NCBI GenBank assembly: GCA_016778895.1
Contig: JADHOR010000001.1
Span: forward strand, 162,459 to 226,458
Source of the DNA: Candidatus Puniceispirillum sp.
Lineage (GTDB): Bacteria > Pseudomonadota > Alphaproteobacteria > Puniceispirillales > Puniceispirillaceae
Direction: 5' to 3'
DNA length: 64,000 nucleotides
The position numbers were made by a program, and so were the translations under genes. The notes beneath the pieces are model-generated. The model was given only the letters and a program-made list of their open reading frames with translations, had not been told where the DNA came from and did no database searches. This document shows positions 44,181 to 53,057 of the stretch, in pieces. Within the stretch, counting starts at the first letter, position 1. Every line of letters begins with the position of its first letter.

Positions 44181-45542
44181 CTAATTAATACGGACCCCTT
44201 GGCGCAGCAGCTCATTTTGCACAAGACTGATGTTAATTTCTTCAAGATCCCGACTATATTTTAACGCGACAGCTGCTGCAACACCTGCCCCCTGTCCAGA
44301 AACTGCACAACAAGCCATGTTGCGTGTTGCGGCATGCGCGACTTTGTCTCCGCCGGTGGCACGGCCAACTACCAACAAGCCTTTTACCAACTTTGGAATT
44401 AATGATCGATAAGGGATATGCATATATCTGCCCGTTGTTGGAAGGATTAGAATACCATAGCCATCAATGAATTCAGGATAAATACCGATGCTGTCGTCAA
44501 ATCGTGCCTGATGGCGTACATCATTTTCCTGCATATTATAATGCGCATCAATTTTTCTTGTGTCGCGAATACCAATTGTCATACCAAAATTACGTAACCG
44601 TATGGCCTCACAACCAGGGGCGTATTTTCGCAAAGCCTCGATTGCTAGCATGGCTTGCTTGCGCCCCTCAATCTCAAAATGGGTCAGGTCATCCGGGTCA
44701 GTCCCATCGCAGCCAGCTAGATGGACAAGGTTCATATAGGTCATCTCGCCAGTATCATGAACCGCACCCCAAGTGCCTGAGATGGTTGACAAGTCCGCAG
44801 GTATAAGGCCATTTATTCGGGCTTGTTCGAATGGTCTTTTTAGGAAAGGCGAGAACATTTTATCTTCTTTGCCATCCGTCTCAACTGACCATTCTCCAGT
44901 TGACCAGTCTGCATATGTCTGTGGGTTAGCCTTTACATCTTCCATAAATTTGGCTTTGTCTAAGCCCGCGCAATGGAACATAACGCTTGCAGCTTGAAGT
45001 GCTTCTTTTGGTGGTTTCGTTGTCGGTGCACCGGCGCGGTAAGCAACATCAGCATCACCCGTTGCGTCGATAACAATTCTCGCCAGCAACGCCTCTCGCC
45101 CAGCCTTTGATTCTGTGATGATGCCAACTATCTTGTTACCTTGCATTATAGGCTTTACAAACATCCGGTGAAGCATGGGGTGAATTCCTGCCTCTTGGAC
45201 CAGCTTGTCGGCAACCAATTTAAACCCTTCGCTGTCAAGCTCGTAAGATAAGCTCTGGCTTTCAGGGACGGCCGCCCCCATGTCCTTTGCGCGTTCTTCA
45301 AATTCACGGCCGATTCCATTCGCCTCAACGGTCTGTTCGTGTCGGTACCATGCAAACCCCTCAACACCCACAGTAGTTATGTTTCCACCAAAACAGCCAA
45401 AACGTTCGACAAGGGTTGTCTTTACCCCTGCGCGTGAGGCAGATAATGCTGCGGCGAGGCCACCCGGGCCAGACCCAACTACTAGTACATCTGTTTCATG
45501 GATGATATCTATTTCCTGTGCAGGCTCTGCAAAACGTCTCAT
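44181..45542 (-). CDS. FAD-dependent oxidoreductase (GidA-like flavoprotein fold)
   Basis: A flavoprotein of about 453 residues in the FAD_oxidored (PF12831-like) group. The N-terminal FAD motif is VLVVGSGPGGLAAALSASRAG, followed by LVERFGCFGGNITTVGVEG. The mid-protein IVIDATGDADVAYRAGAP and the C-terminal IPYRSLIPKLVKGLLVVGRA with ATRNMACCAVSGQGAGVAAA blocks are diagnostic of the group. The substrate is not known; members are often found in sugar and hydroxy-acid catabolic operons. ATG at 45540-45542 follows GGGGGAAGG. It is divergent from the GMC oxidoreductase. Confidence 0.85.
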   Translation of the reverse strand: MRRFAEPAQEIDIIHETDVLVVGSGPGGLAAALSASRAGVKTTLVERFGCFGGNITTVGVEGFAWYRHEQTVEANGIGREFEERAKDMGAAVPESQSLSYELDSEGFKLVADKLVQEAGIHPMLHRMFVKPIMQGNKIVGIITESKAGREALLARIVIDATGDADVAYRAGAPTTKPPKEALQAASVMFHCAGLDKAKFMEDVKANPQTYADWSTGEWSVETDGKEDKMFSPFLKRPFEQARINGLIPADLSTISGTWGAVHDTGEMTYMNLVHLAGCDGTDPDDLTHFEIEGRKQAMLAIEALRKYAPGCEAIRLRNFGMTIGIRDTRKIDAHYNMQENDVRHQARFDDSIGIYPEFIDGYGILILPTTGRYMHIPYRSLIPKLVKGLLVVGRATGGDKVAHAATRNMACCAVSGQGAGVAAAVALKYSRDLEEINISLVQNELLRQGVRIN

Positions 45543-45749
45543 CGCACCTTCCCCCAACCAAAATTCAAAACTCTGTCCTGGTCAAAAATTTTGTAACCAC
45601 TATACCAATGATTGTAAAATTAAAGGCATCCTATCTTTGGATCCAACTATGGGCCAATCAAAGTCATCCGCTTCGATTTCTTTTGAGTTTTCGAAAGGAT
45701 AAAGGCTAGGTTGTGTGTAATAGTTTACAAGAACATAAATGAACCATTG

Positions 45750-47423
45750 ATGACCTCTCCAGCGACACCATATCAATTTGACTATGTGATCATCGGATCT
45801 GGATCCGCCGGTTCGGCCATTGCCTATCGGTTGGCCACTGCAGGACAAGGTTCAATCGCTGTCATCGAGTTCGGCGGCAGTGACGCTGGCCCTTTCATTC
45901 AGATGCCAGCCGCTTTATCCTATCCAATGAACATGTCTAGCTATGATTGGGGCTACAAATCTGAACCCGAAGCAGGCCTTGGCGGCCGTTCACTCGTTTG
46001 CCCGCGCGGCAAAGTGATCGGAGGGTCGTCTTCCATTAACGGGATGATATATGTCCGGGGCAACCCCTTAGATTATGATCACTGGCGTGACGTTGGGGCA
46101 GCTGGTTGGGGCTATGCTGACGTCCTACCATATTTCCGGCGCATGGAAACGTCGCATGGCGGCGAATTTCCATGGCGAGGCAATGATGGGCCGTTGCATA
46201 TTACCCGAGGGCCACGCGATAACCCGCTCCATCATGCCTTTGTTGAGGCAACCCTGCAGGCCGGCTATAAAGTAACTGCTGATTATAATGGCTATCGTCA
46301 GGAAGGATTTGGGCCAGCTGACATGACGGTTTGGAAAGGCCGCCGGTGGTCCACGGCCAACGCATATCTGAAGCCTGCAATAAAAAAAAGGAAGGTCAGG
46401 CTTTTTACCCGAACTTTGGCAGACCGAATTCTTTTTGAAGGAAGACGCGCCGTTGGTGTTCGAGTTTGGCGCAAGGGCAAATGCCAAGATATTATCGCTC
46501 AAAAGGCGGTGATCCTGTGCGCAGGTGCGATTGCAAGTCCAACAATTTTGCAGCGGTCCGGCATTGGCTGTGCCGATACCCTTAAAGAGTTTGAGATAGA
46601 GGTCATCGCCAATCGAAAGGGTGTTGGAGGAAATCTACAGGACCATCTTGAGGTTTATTTTCAGATTGCTTGCCGAAAACCGATAACACTTTATAAACAC
46701 CTCAACCCTATCTCAAAGGCCCTCATCGCTGCTCAATGGCTATTCTTCAAGTCTGGTTTAGGCGCCTCGAATCAGTTTGAAACACTTGGATTTATCCGAT
46801 CAGACAAAAACATTACCTATCCTGATATTCAGTATCATTTTCTGCCAGTAGCTATTCGCTATGATGGCACTGCACCAGCGGCCGGCCATGGGTTCCAGCT
46901 TCATGTTGGGCCAATGCGGTCCAAATCACGAGGCCATGTGAAGATTAAATCGTCAAACCCAAACACACCTCCTGAAATAAAATTCAACTATCTTTCTCAC
47001 CCAGATGATCTTCCTGAATTTCGCAAGGCATTGCGACTTAGCCGTGAAATTCTGGCGCAAGAGGCGATGCGTCCATTTTACGATCACGAGATTCAACCGG
47101 GTGCGAACGCAATAATGGATGCAGATTTGGACGCATTTATTCAGAACGAAGCTGAGTCAGCCTATCATCCGTGTGGGACCTGTAGAATGGGTGCCCAAAA
47201 TGACCCCTTGGCTGTAGTCAGCCCAGACTGCCGTGTGATTGGCACAACGAATCTGTTTTGTGCGGATTCATCGTTATTTCCGCGTATCACCAACGGCAAT
47301 TTGAACGCACCATCAATCATGGTTGGCGAGAAAGCCGCTGATCACATTTTGGGGAAATCGCTTTTAGCCCCGGCTAATGATAGGCCTTTTAGACACCCAG
47401 ACTGGCAATTAAAGCAACGATAG
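45750..47423 (+). CDS. GMC-family oxidoreductase, choline dehydrogenase-like
   Basis: A 557-residue FAD flavoenzyme of the GMC family. Motifs in order: [20 protein letters not shown] (FAD), [22 protein letters not shown] (GMC signature 1), [17 protein letters not shown] (signature 2) and the C-terminal [31 protein letters not shown] with the catalytic His/Asn. The pattern is close to BetA choline dehydrogenase, but many such proteins act on other alcohols. No betaine aldehyde dehydrogenase is in the window. The start is placed at ATG 45750; there is no convincing ribosome-binding site. Confidence 0.87.
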   Translation: MTSPATPYQFDYVIIGSGSAGSAIAYRLATAGQGSIAVIEFGGSDAGPFIQMPAALSYPMNMSSYDWGYKSEPEAGLGGRSLVCPRGKVIGGSSSINGMIYVRGNPLDYDHWRDVGAAGWGYADVLPYFRRMETSHGGEFPWRGNDGPLHITRGPRDNPLHHAFVEATLQAGYKVTADYNGYRQEGFGPADMTVWKGRRWSTANAYLKPAIKKRKVRLFTRTLADRILFEGRRAVGVRVWRKGKCQDIIAQKAVILCAGAIASPTILQRSGIGCADTLKEFEIEVIANRKGVGGNLQDHLEVYFQIACRKPITLYKHLNPISKALIAAQWLFFKSGLGASNQFETLGFIRSDKNITYPDIQYHFLPVAIRYDGTAPAAGHGFQLHVGPMRSKSRGHVKIKSSNPNTPPEIKFNYLSHPDDLPEFRKALRLSREILAQEAMRPFYDHEIQPGANAIMDADLDAFIQNEAESAYHPCGTCRMGAQNDPLAVVSPDCRVIGTTNLFCADSSLFPRITNGNLNAPSIMVGEKAADHILGKSLLAPANDRPFRHPDWQLKQR

Positions 47424-47628
47424 GCAGCTTTAACCATTAGTTTGTTTGAATTTTAAAGCCCGCATAATAATAGATTTTTAACATACTGACCTGATCATTT
47501 TCCCTTTGCTTGGCGCGCATCAACCTGTTCGTCATTATCACGACCCTCTATGTAAATAATTGTCAAAGCACGTTCCCAGATGTAATGGTTTATTGATGGC
47601 TTTTATTGTTGTTGAGGGGGAATGACAA

Positions 47629-49266
47629 TTGAGTTCTGAATTTTCTCTACTTATCAGAACATTGCTTAACGGTCCCATACAGCAAGCACCGCAGCAGCAG
47701 ATTATCAGCGATGGGCTTGGCTCTTACAGCTATATTGAATTTATCAACCGCCTTAGTCGCTTTGGCCAGATATTGAGGCGATTCGGCGTTCGGCACGGTA
47801 GTGTCGTCGCAATAATGGATTGGGATACGCACAGGTATCTCGAGAGTTTTTTTGCGGTGCCAATGTTGGGCGCAACATTGCATACTGTGAATATACGTCT
47901 TTCGCCGTCGCAAATCGCCTATACGATCGACCACGCAGAAGATGATATTATTCTAGTTCATGTTGATTTTTTGCCATTGCTTGAGGAAATCATAACACAA
48001 GTCAAACGAGATGTTCGTTTGATCATAATGCGTGATACGCCAGATCGTGAATTGCCTCATACAACCCTTCAACTTGAAGCGGTCCTTGATGAATTGTTTT
48101 TAGAAGCCGACTCAGATTTCTCATTCCCCAACTTTGACGAAAACACACGGGCAACAACATTTTACACAACAGGTACAACTGGTGATCCAAAGGCGGTTGC
48201 TTATTCACACCGCCAACTTGTTCTGCACACGATGGGTATTTTGGCAACATTGGGACCAATGTCGGCAAGTAATCGCTTTCATGGTCGTGATGTTTATATG
48301 CCGATTACACCGATGTTCCATGTGCATGGATGGGGCTTTCCCTATGCCGCAACCATGCTTGGCTTAAAACAAATTTACCCAGGCCGCTATGATCCAAACA
48401 GGCTGATGAAACTTGTCTGTGAGCATCGGGTGACGTTTTCGCATTGTGTTCCAACCGTTCTACATATGTTACTGGGTTGCAATGCAGCAGCCTCAGCTGA
48501 TCTGTCAAATTGGAAAGTGGTTATCGGCGGTTCAGCATTACCGCGAGGACTAGCAGAACAGGCATTAGCTAGAGGCATCAATTTATTCTCCGCTTACGGT
48601 CTCTCTGAGACGTGCCCCTTCTTGACGGTCGCGCATCTAGATCCGAATGATGAGAGTGACATTGAAGCAAGGCTAAAAGCTGGGCAGCCCGCGGCAATGG
48701 TAGAGCTGCGCGTTGTCGATACGGTAATGAATGATGTTCCTCGTGATGGCAAAAGCGTTGGGGAAATTGTCGCCCGTGCTCCGTGGTTGAACAAGGCATA
48801 CCTAAAGGATGAAGTTTCAACAAAAGCACTTTGGCGAGGTGGGTATATGCATACGGGAGATGTGGGCAGATTTGATGAGCAAGGTAACCTTATTATTACT
48901 GACCGCGTCAAAGATGTTATAAAATCTGGTGGCGAATGGATTTCATCTTTGACGCTTGAAAGCATCGCATCAACCGTCCCGGGTGTTGTTGAAGTTGCAG
49001 CGATTGGCATTCCTGACTCAAAATGGGGTGAGCGTCCCATGTTGCTGGTGGTGCAAGATAAGTCAAGCCAGATCGCCGCATCTGATCGTAAACCCATCAT
49101 TCAAGAGATGATAAAGGCAGCCTATAAAGAGGCAATTGCCGCAGGTGTTATATCAAAATGGGCTTCGCCTAACCGAATAGATATCGTTGATAAAATTGCC
49201 AAAACGAGCGTTGGAAAAATTGATAAGAAAGCCCTTCGCGCGACAATTTTAGATGCTGAAACCTAG
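47629..49266 (+). CDS. AMP-forming acyl-CoA synthetase (medium/long-chain or betainyl acid ligase)
   Basis: A 545-residue adenylate-forming ligase. The phosphate loop is TTFYTTGTTGDPKAVAYSH, the A5 region LFSAYGLSETCP, the A7 region MHTGDVGRFDEQGN and hinge TDRVKDVIKSGGEWIS, and the C-terminal catalytic Lys is in KTSVGKIDKKALR. The TTG at 47629 is the likely start because GAGGGGG lies eight bases before it and no ATG is in frame nearby. It converts a carboxylic acid to its CoA ester with ATP. As first gene before a carnitine pathway it may activate gamma-butyrobetaine or crotonobetaine, a role like CaiC; this is inference from position. Confidence 0.85.
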   Translation: MSSEFSLLIRTLLNGPIQQAPQQQIISDGLGSYSYIEFINRLSRFGQILRRFGVRHGSVVAIMDWDTHRYLESFFAVPMLGATLHTVNIRLSPSQIAYTIDHAEDDIILVHVDFLPLLEEIITQVKRDVRLIIMRDTPDRELPHTTLQLEAVLDELFLEADSDFSFPNFDENTRATTFYTTGTTGDPKAVAYSHRQLVLHTMGILATLGPMSASNRFHGRDVYMPITPMFHVHGWGFPYAATMLGLKQIYPGRYDPNRLMKLVCEHRVTFSHCVPTVLHMLLGCNAAASADLSNWKVVIGGSALPRGLAEQALARGINLFSAYGLSETCPFLTVAHLDPNDESDIEARLKAGQPAAMVELRVVDTVMNDVPRDGKSVGEIVARAPWLNKAYLKDEVSTKALWRGGYMHTGDVGRFDEQGNLIITDRVKDVIKSGGEWISSLTLESIASTVPGVVEVAAIGIPDSKWGERPMLLVVQDKSSQIAASDRKPIIQEMIKAAYKEAIAAGVISKWASPNRIDIVDKIAKTSVGKIDKKALRATILDAET

Positions 49267-49536
49267 GATATAGGCAAGGGTCTTCCAGAAGAGCGATCTC
49301 CACGCCGGAGCGATCCTAGAAAAGTCAATTTGCTTCGCCTTTGGTCCCGTTAAAGACGCAGAGCATGATGGTGCATCCCTGTAAGCTTACGGCCTACACG
49401 TGTTAAAGCATAGACGATAAATGGTCAATTCATTCGGCAGATGGGTCGGTTGTGCCGGAGTTATACTGTTATCTTCACAGCCGTTTACAATAAAACTGAA
49501 AGGTGATTATTTAAACTGACCAAAGGGGGGAGCCAA

Positions 49537-50448
49537 ATGCCATTAACTATGAATAAAGAGGTTTTTATTACCTGTGCAATCACAGGTTCCGGTGGGACGC
49601 AGGATCGAAGTCCACATGTGCCGCGCAGCCCTAAACAAATTGCTAAAAGCGCCATTGCTGCCGCCAAAGCAGGAGCTGCGATTGTTCATTGCCATGTACG
49701 TGACCCAGAAACAGGCAGGCCGAGCCGTGATCTTGCCTATTATCGTGAAGTTACGGACCGGATCCGTGACTCAGCGGTGGATGTAGTGTTGAACCTGACA
49801 GCAGGCATGGGCGGGGACATGATTTTAGGCGGCACAGAAAACCCTCTACCACTGGCGGCAGGCACCGACATGGCCGGTGCAGTGGAACGTGTTGCGCATG
49901 TGGCGGAATGTCTGCCCGAAATTTGCACACTTGATTGTGGAACTATGAATTTTGCCGAAGCAAATTATGTGATGACAAACACCCCAGGCATGCTGATGGA
50001 AATGGGCCGGATGATGACTGAGCTCGGGGTGAAGCCCGAGGTTGAGGCGTTCGACACTGGCCATTTATGGTACGCCAAGCGACTGGTTGCTGACGGCGTG
50101 CTTAAACCGGATGTGCTTGTTCAGCTTTGCATGGGTGTTCCGTGGGGTGCGCCAGATGACCTCAACACCTTCATGGCGATGGTCAATAACGTGCCTGAAA
50201 ACTGGACCTTCTCTGCGTTTTCGCTGGGACGTCATCAGATGCCTTATGTTGCAGCGGCTGTTTTAGCCGGGGGTCATGTTAGAGTTGGGCTGGAAGATAA
50301 TCTTTGGCTGGACAAAGGTGTTTTGGCTACTAACCAACAGCTGGTCGCCCGCTCAAAGACAATTATTGAGGCAATGGGCGCTCGCGTGATTGGTCCCGAT
50401 GAGGTGCGTAAGCAGCTCAAACTGATAAAGCGTGCGCCACACGGCTAA
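49537..50448 (+). CDS. BKACE-family beta-keto acid cleavage enzyme, probable 3-dehydrocarnitine cleavage (CdhC-like)
   Basis: A 303-residue DUF849/BKACE enzyme. The zinc and substrate motifs are AAIVHCHVRDPETGRPSRD (HxH), DVVLNLTAGMGGDM, ICTLDCGTMNF, EVEAFDTGHLW and VRVGLEDNLWL. These enzymes condense a beta-keto acid with acetyl-CoA and release acetoacetate plus a new acyl-CoA. The neighbour directly downstream is a carnitine dehydrogenase, so the substrate is most likely 3-dehydrocarnitine and the product betainyl-CoA, as for CdhC in Pseudomonas. ATG at 49537 follows a strong AAAGGGGGGAG. Its stop is 10 bases before the next start. Confidence 0.88.
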   Translation: MPLTMNKEVFITCAITGSGGTQDRSPHVPRSPKQIAKSAIAAAKAGAAIVHCHVRDPETGRPSRDLAYYREVTDRIRDSAVDVVLNLTAGMGGDMILGGTENPLPLAAGTDMAGAVERVAHVAECLPEICTLDCGTMNFAEANYVMTNTPGMLMEMGRMMTELGVKPEVEAFDTGHLWYAKRLVADGVLKPDVLVQLCMGVPWGAPDDLNTFMAMVNNVPENWTFSAFSLGRHQMPYVAAAVLAGGHVRVGLEDNLWLDKGVLATNQQLVARSKTIIEAMGARVIGPDEVRKQLKLIKRAPHG

Positions 50449-50458
50449 GGAGCGGATA

Positions 50459-51847
50459 ATGACAAAGACAATTGCGATTATCGGTGGCGGTGTAATTGGC
50501 GCGGGTTGGCTAGCACGATTCCTTTTAAATGGCTGGGACGTATCTTTTTACGATCCAGATCCCGAGGCAGAACGCAAAATCAGAGATGTACTGGTTAATG
50601 CTCGTCATGCCTTGCCGATGCTTTATGAAACAAGTCTGCCTGTTGAGGGTAACATGCGTCTGTGCAACACAATTGCGCAGGCCGTGCAAAATGCAAGCTA
50701 TATCCAAGAATCTGTGCCGGAACGGCTTCAGCTGAAGCAAAAGGTGTTTGCTGAAATTCAGGCCAATTGCCCAGAGGACGCAGTGCTAGCCTCTTCCACC
50801 TCAGGGTTCAAGCCATCCGAATTGCAAGAAGGTAGTCCTCGTCCAGAACAGATCATGGTCTGTCATCCGTTCAATCCGGTTTATCTTTTGCCATTGATTG
50901 AACTTGTACCAAGTCCGATAACTGGCCCCAGTCAAATTGCCGCGGCAAAAGAAACCCTCTTAAAGGTTGGGCTATTTCCGCTACATATAAGAAAGGAAAT
51001 TGATGCCCATATTGCTGACCGCCTTTTAGAAGCAGTCTGGCGCGAGGGGCTGTGGCTGATCAAGGACGGCATAGCAAACACTGAAGAAATTGATAATGCG
51101 ATCCGCTATGGGTTTGGTTTGCGCTGGGCACAGATGGGCCTTTTTGAAACCTATCGCATCGCTGGCGGTGAGGCAGGGATGGCACATTTTCTCTCACAAT
51201 TTGGGCCTGCTTTGAAATGGCCTTGGACCAAGCTCACGGATGTGCCTGAGCTAACCGAAGAGCTTGTTGAAAAAATTGCTAGTCAGTCTGATGCCCAGTC
51301 AGGGGCAATGACGATACGTGCGTTGGAGCGTTTACGAGATAATAATTTGGTCGCTATGATGCGCGCTCTTAAACAGCAGGGAAGTGCCGCAGGCCAGCTA
51401 ATCAAAGCGCATGAGAAGACAATTTCTCTACCGGCGAAAGCCGCACGCGCGTTCCGCACCATTTCCCGTATCATTCCAATCGACTGGACGGATTATAACG
51501 GCCATATGAATGAAAGCCGCTATGGACAGGTTTTTTCTGACGCCGCAGATAGTTTTTTGGCAAGCATCGGTATGAATGAAACATATGTTGCCGGCGGTTA
51601 TAGCTACTTTACAGCTGAGACAGCAATTAAATACATGCAGGAAACGCATGCCGGCGACGCAGTGATTGTAGAAACAGAAGTAATGATGGCTGATGGCAAA
51701 AAACTAAAATTGGCCCATCAGATGAAGCGGGCTGACGATAATAGACTATTGGCTTCATGTGAGCAGTTTCTGCTACATGTTAGCCTTGTAACACGTAAAT
51801 CATGCGCACCGCTGAGCCCGGTCGCTGAAGCGCTTGCATTGTTATGA
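50459..51847 (+). CDS. L-carnitine dehydrogenase fused to a betainyl-CoA-type thioesterase
   Basis: A 462-residue two-domain protein. Residues 1 to about 315 are a 3-hydroxyacyl-CoA-dehydrogenase-like fold (IAIIGGGVIGAGWLARFLLNG, SSTSGFKPSELQ, VCHPFNPVYLLPLIELVP), the L-carnitine dehydrogenase type that makes 3-dehydrocarnitine with NAD. From about residue 330 a 4HBT thioesterase follows (IIPIDWTDYNGHMNESRYG, then FSDAADSFLASIG). Fused proteins of this kind are known in alphaproteobacteria; the thioesterase is thought to hydrolyse betainyl-CoA to glycine betaine. With the BKACE gene upstream this gives the complete carnitine-to-betaine conversion. ATG at 50459 follows AAGGAGCGG. Confidence 0.9.
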   Translation: MTKTIAIIGGGVIGAGWLARFLLNGWDVSFYDPDPEAERKIRDVLVNARHALPMLYETSLPVEGNMRLCNTIAQAVQNASYIQESVPERLQLKQKVFAEIQANCPEDAVLASSTSGFKPSELQEGSPRPEQIMVCHPFNPVYLLPLIELVPSPITGPSQIAAAKETLLKVGLFPLHIRKEIDAHIADRLLEAVWREGLWLIKDGIANTEEIDNAIRYGFGLRWAQMGLFETYRIAGGEAGMAHFLSQFGPALKWPWTKLTDVPELTEELVEKIASQSDAQSGAMTIRALERLRDNNLVAMMRALKQQGSAAGQLIKAHEKTISLPAKAARAFRTISRIIPIDWTDYNGHMNESRYGQVFSDAADSFLASIGMNETYVAGGYSYFTAETAIKYMQETHAGDAVIVETEVMMADGKKLKLAHQMKRADDNRLLASCEQFLLHVSLVTRKSCAPLSPVAEALALL

Positions 51848-51878
51848 GGGCAGACTTGAGAGAATAAGGGGCAACGAG

Positions 51879-53039
51879 ATGGATTTTGGTTTATCTGAAG
51901 AACAGAAGATGATTGTCACGACCGTGCGCAGCTTTGTTGAAAAAGAAATCTATCCACATGAAAATCTGGTTGAGCGAACAGGTGAAGTGCCAAAGGAAAT
52001 TGCCAAAGACATCATCAATAAAACCCGCAACCTAGGATTTTATGCCTGTAATTTTCCAGGGTCTGTTGGTGGTGCTGGGCTAAGCCATCTAGAATTTGCC
52101 TTGGTTGAACGTGAACTTGGCCGTGGCTCTATGGCACTCACACATTTTTTTGGTCGACCACAAAATATCCTAATGGCATGTAAAGGTGAGCAAATTGAGC
52201 GCTATCTTTTGCCAGCGGTTCGTGGCGAGAAGATGGATGCGCTGGCGATGACGGAGCCCGACGCTGGTTCTGATGTACGATCGATGAAATGCGCCGCTAT
52301 ACGTGATGGTAATGACTGGATTTTGAATGGCAGCAAGCATTTTATTTCTGGCGCGGAACACGCAGATTTTTTGATTGTCTTTGTCTCGACAGGCGAGGAG
52401 GATACCCCACGAGGACCCAAAAAGCGAATTACAACTTTCCTTGTAGATCGTGGAACACCCGGATTTACCATTCGTGATGGTTATCAGTCAGTCAGCCATC
52501 GAGGTTATAAAAATATGGTTCTGGAATTTAATGACTGCCGACTGCCAAACGGACAGGTTCTTGGTAAAGTTGACGGTGGCTTTGAGTTGATGAGTAAATG
52601 GCTTTACGCAACGCGCATAACAGTTGCCGCAATGAGTGTCGGTCGAGCCCGTCGCTGTTTTGATTATGCGCTTGATTACAGCGCAAACCGTAAACAATTT
52701 GGCCAGCCTATTGGCAAATTCCAGGGTGTCAGTTTTCAGTTAGCCGATATGCTGACTGAGATTGATGCGGCAGATTATCTAACCCTTGCTTCAGCGTGGC
52801 GGTTGGATAAAGGCTTGCCTGCTAATCGTGAAATCGCATCTGCGAAGCTCTATGCAACGGAAATGCTGGCTCGAGTGACTGACAGCACCTTGCAGATACA
52901 TGGCGGTATGGGATTAATGAGTGATTATCCAATTGAACGCTTTTGGCGTGATGCAAGGGTCGAGCGGATTTGGGATGGCACCTCTGAAATTCAACGTCAT
53001 ATCATCAGTCGCGATCTTTTGCGTCCACTGGGCGCCTAA
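51879..53039 (+). CDS. Acyl-CoA dehydrogenase, candidate gamma-butyrobetainyl-CoA dehydrogenase
   Basis: A 386-residue acyl-CoA dehydrogenase. The N-domain opens MDFGLSEEQKMIVTTVRSFV, the mid-domain has AMTEPDAGSDVRSMKC and WILNGSKHFISGAE, and the C-domain has RKQFGQPIGKFQGVSFQLADM and IHGGMGLMSDYPIERFWRDA. The catalytic loop reads IWDGTSEIQ, with Asp where most family members have Glu. ATG at 51879 follows AAGGGG. Sitting between the carnitine dehydrogenase and caiD-like genes, it probably oxidises gamma-butyrobetainyl-CoA to crotonobetainyl-CoA, passing electrons to ETF. Confidence 0.87.
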   Translation: MDFGLSEEQKMIVTTVRSFVEKEIYPHENLVERTGEVPKEIAKDIINKTRNLGFYACNFPGSVGGAGLSHLEFALVERELGRGSMALTHFFGRPQNILMACKGEQIERYLLPAVRGEKMDALAMTEPDAGSDVRSMKCAAIRDGNDWILNGSKHFISGAEHADFLIVFVSTGEEDTPRGPKKRITTFLVDRGTPGFTIRDGYQSVSHRGYKNMVLEFNDCRLPNGQVLGKVDGGFELMSKWLYATRITVAAMSVGRARRCFDYALDYSANRKQFGQPIGKFQGVSFQLADMLTEIDAADYLTLASAWRLDKGLPANREIASAKLYATEMLARVTDSTLQIHGGMGLMSDYPIERFWRDARVERIWDGTSEIQRHIISRDLLRPLGA

Positions 53040-53057
53040 TCCGGGAAGGCAATTGGC

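Noticed and set aside
49267..49536. Possible tRNA or small RNA in the gap before the BKACE gene
   Set aside because: No cloverleaf, TTCRA-type loop or terminator was found; only short unconvincing hairpins.
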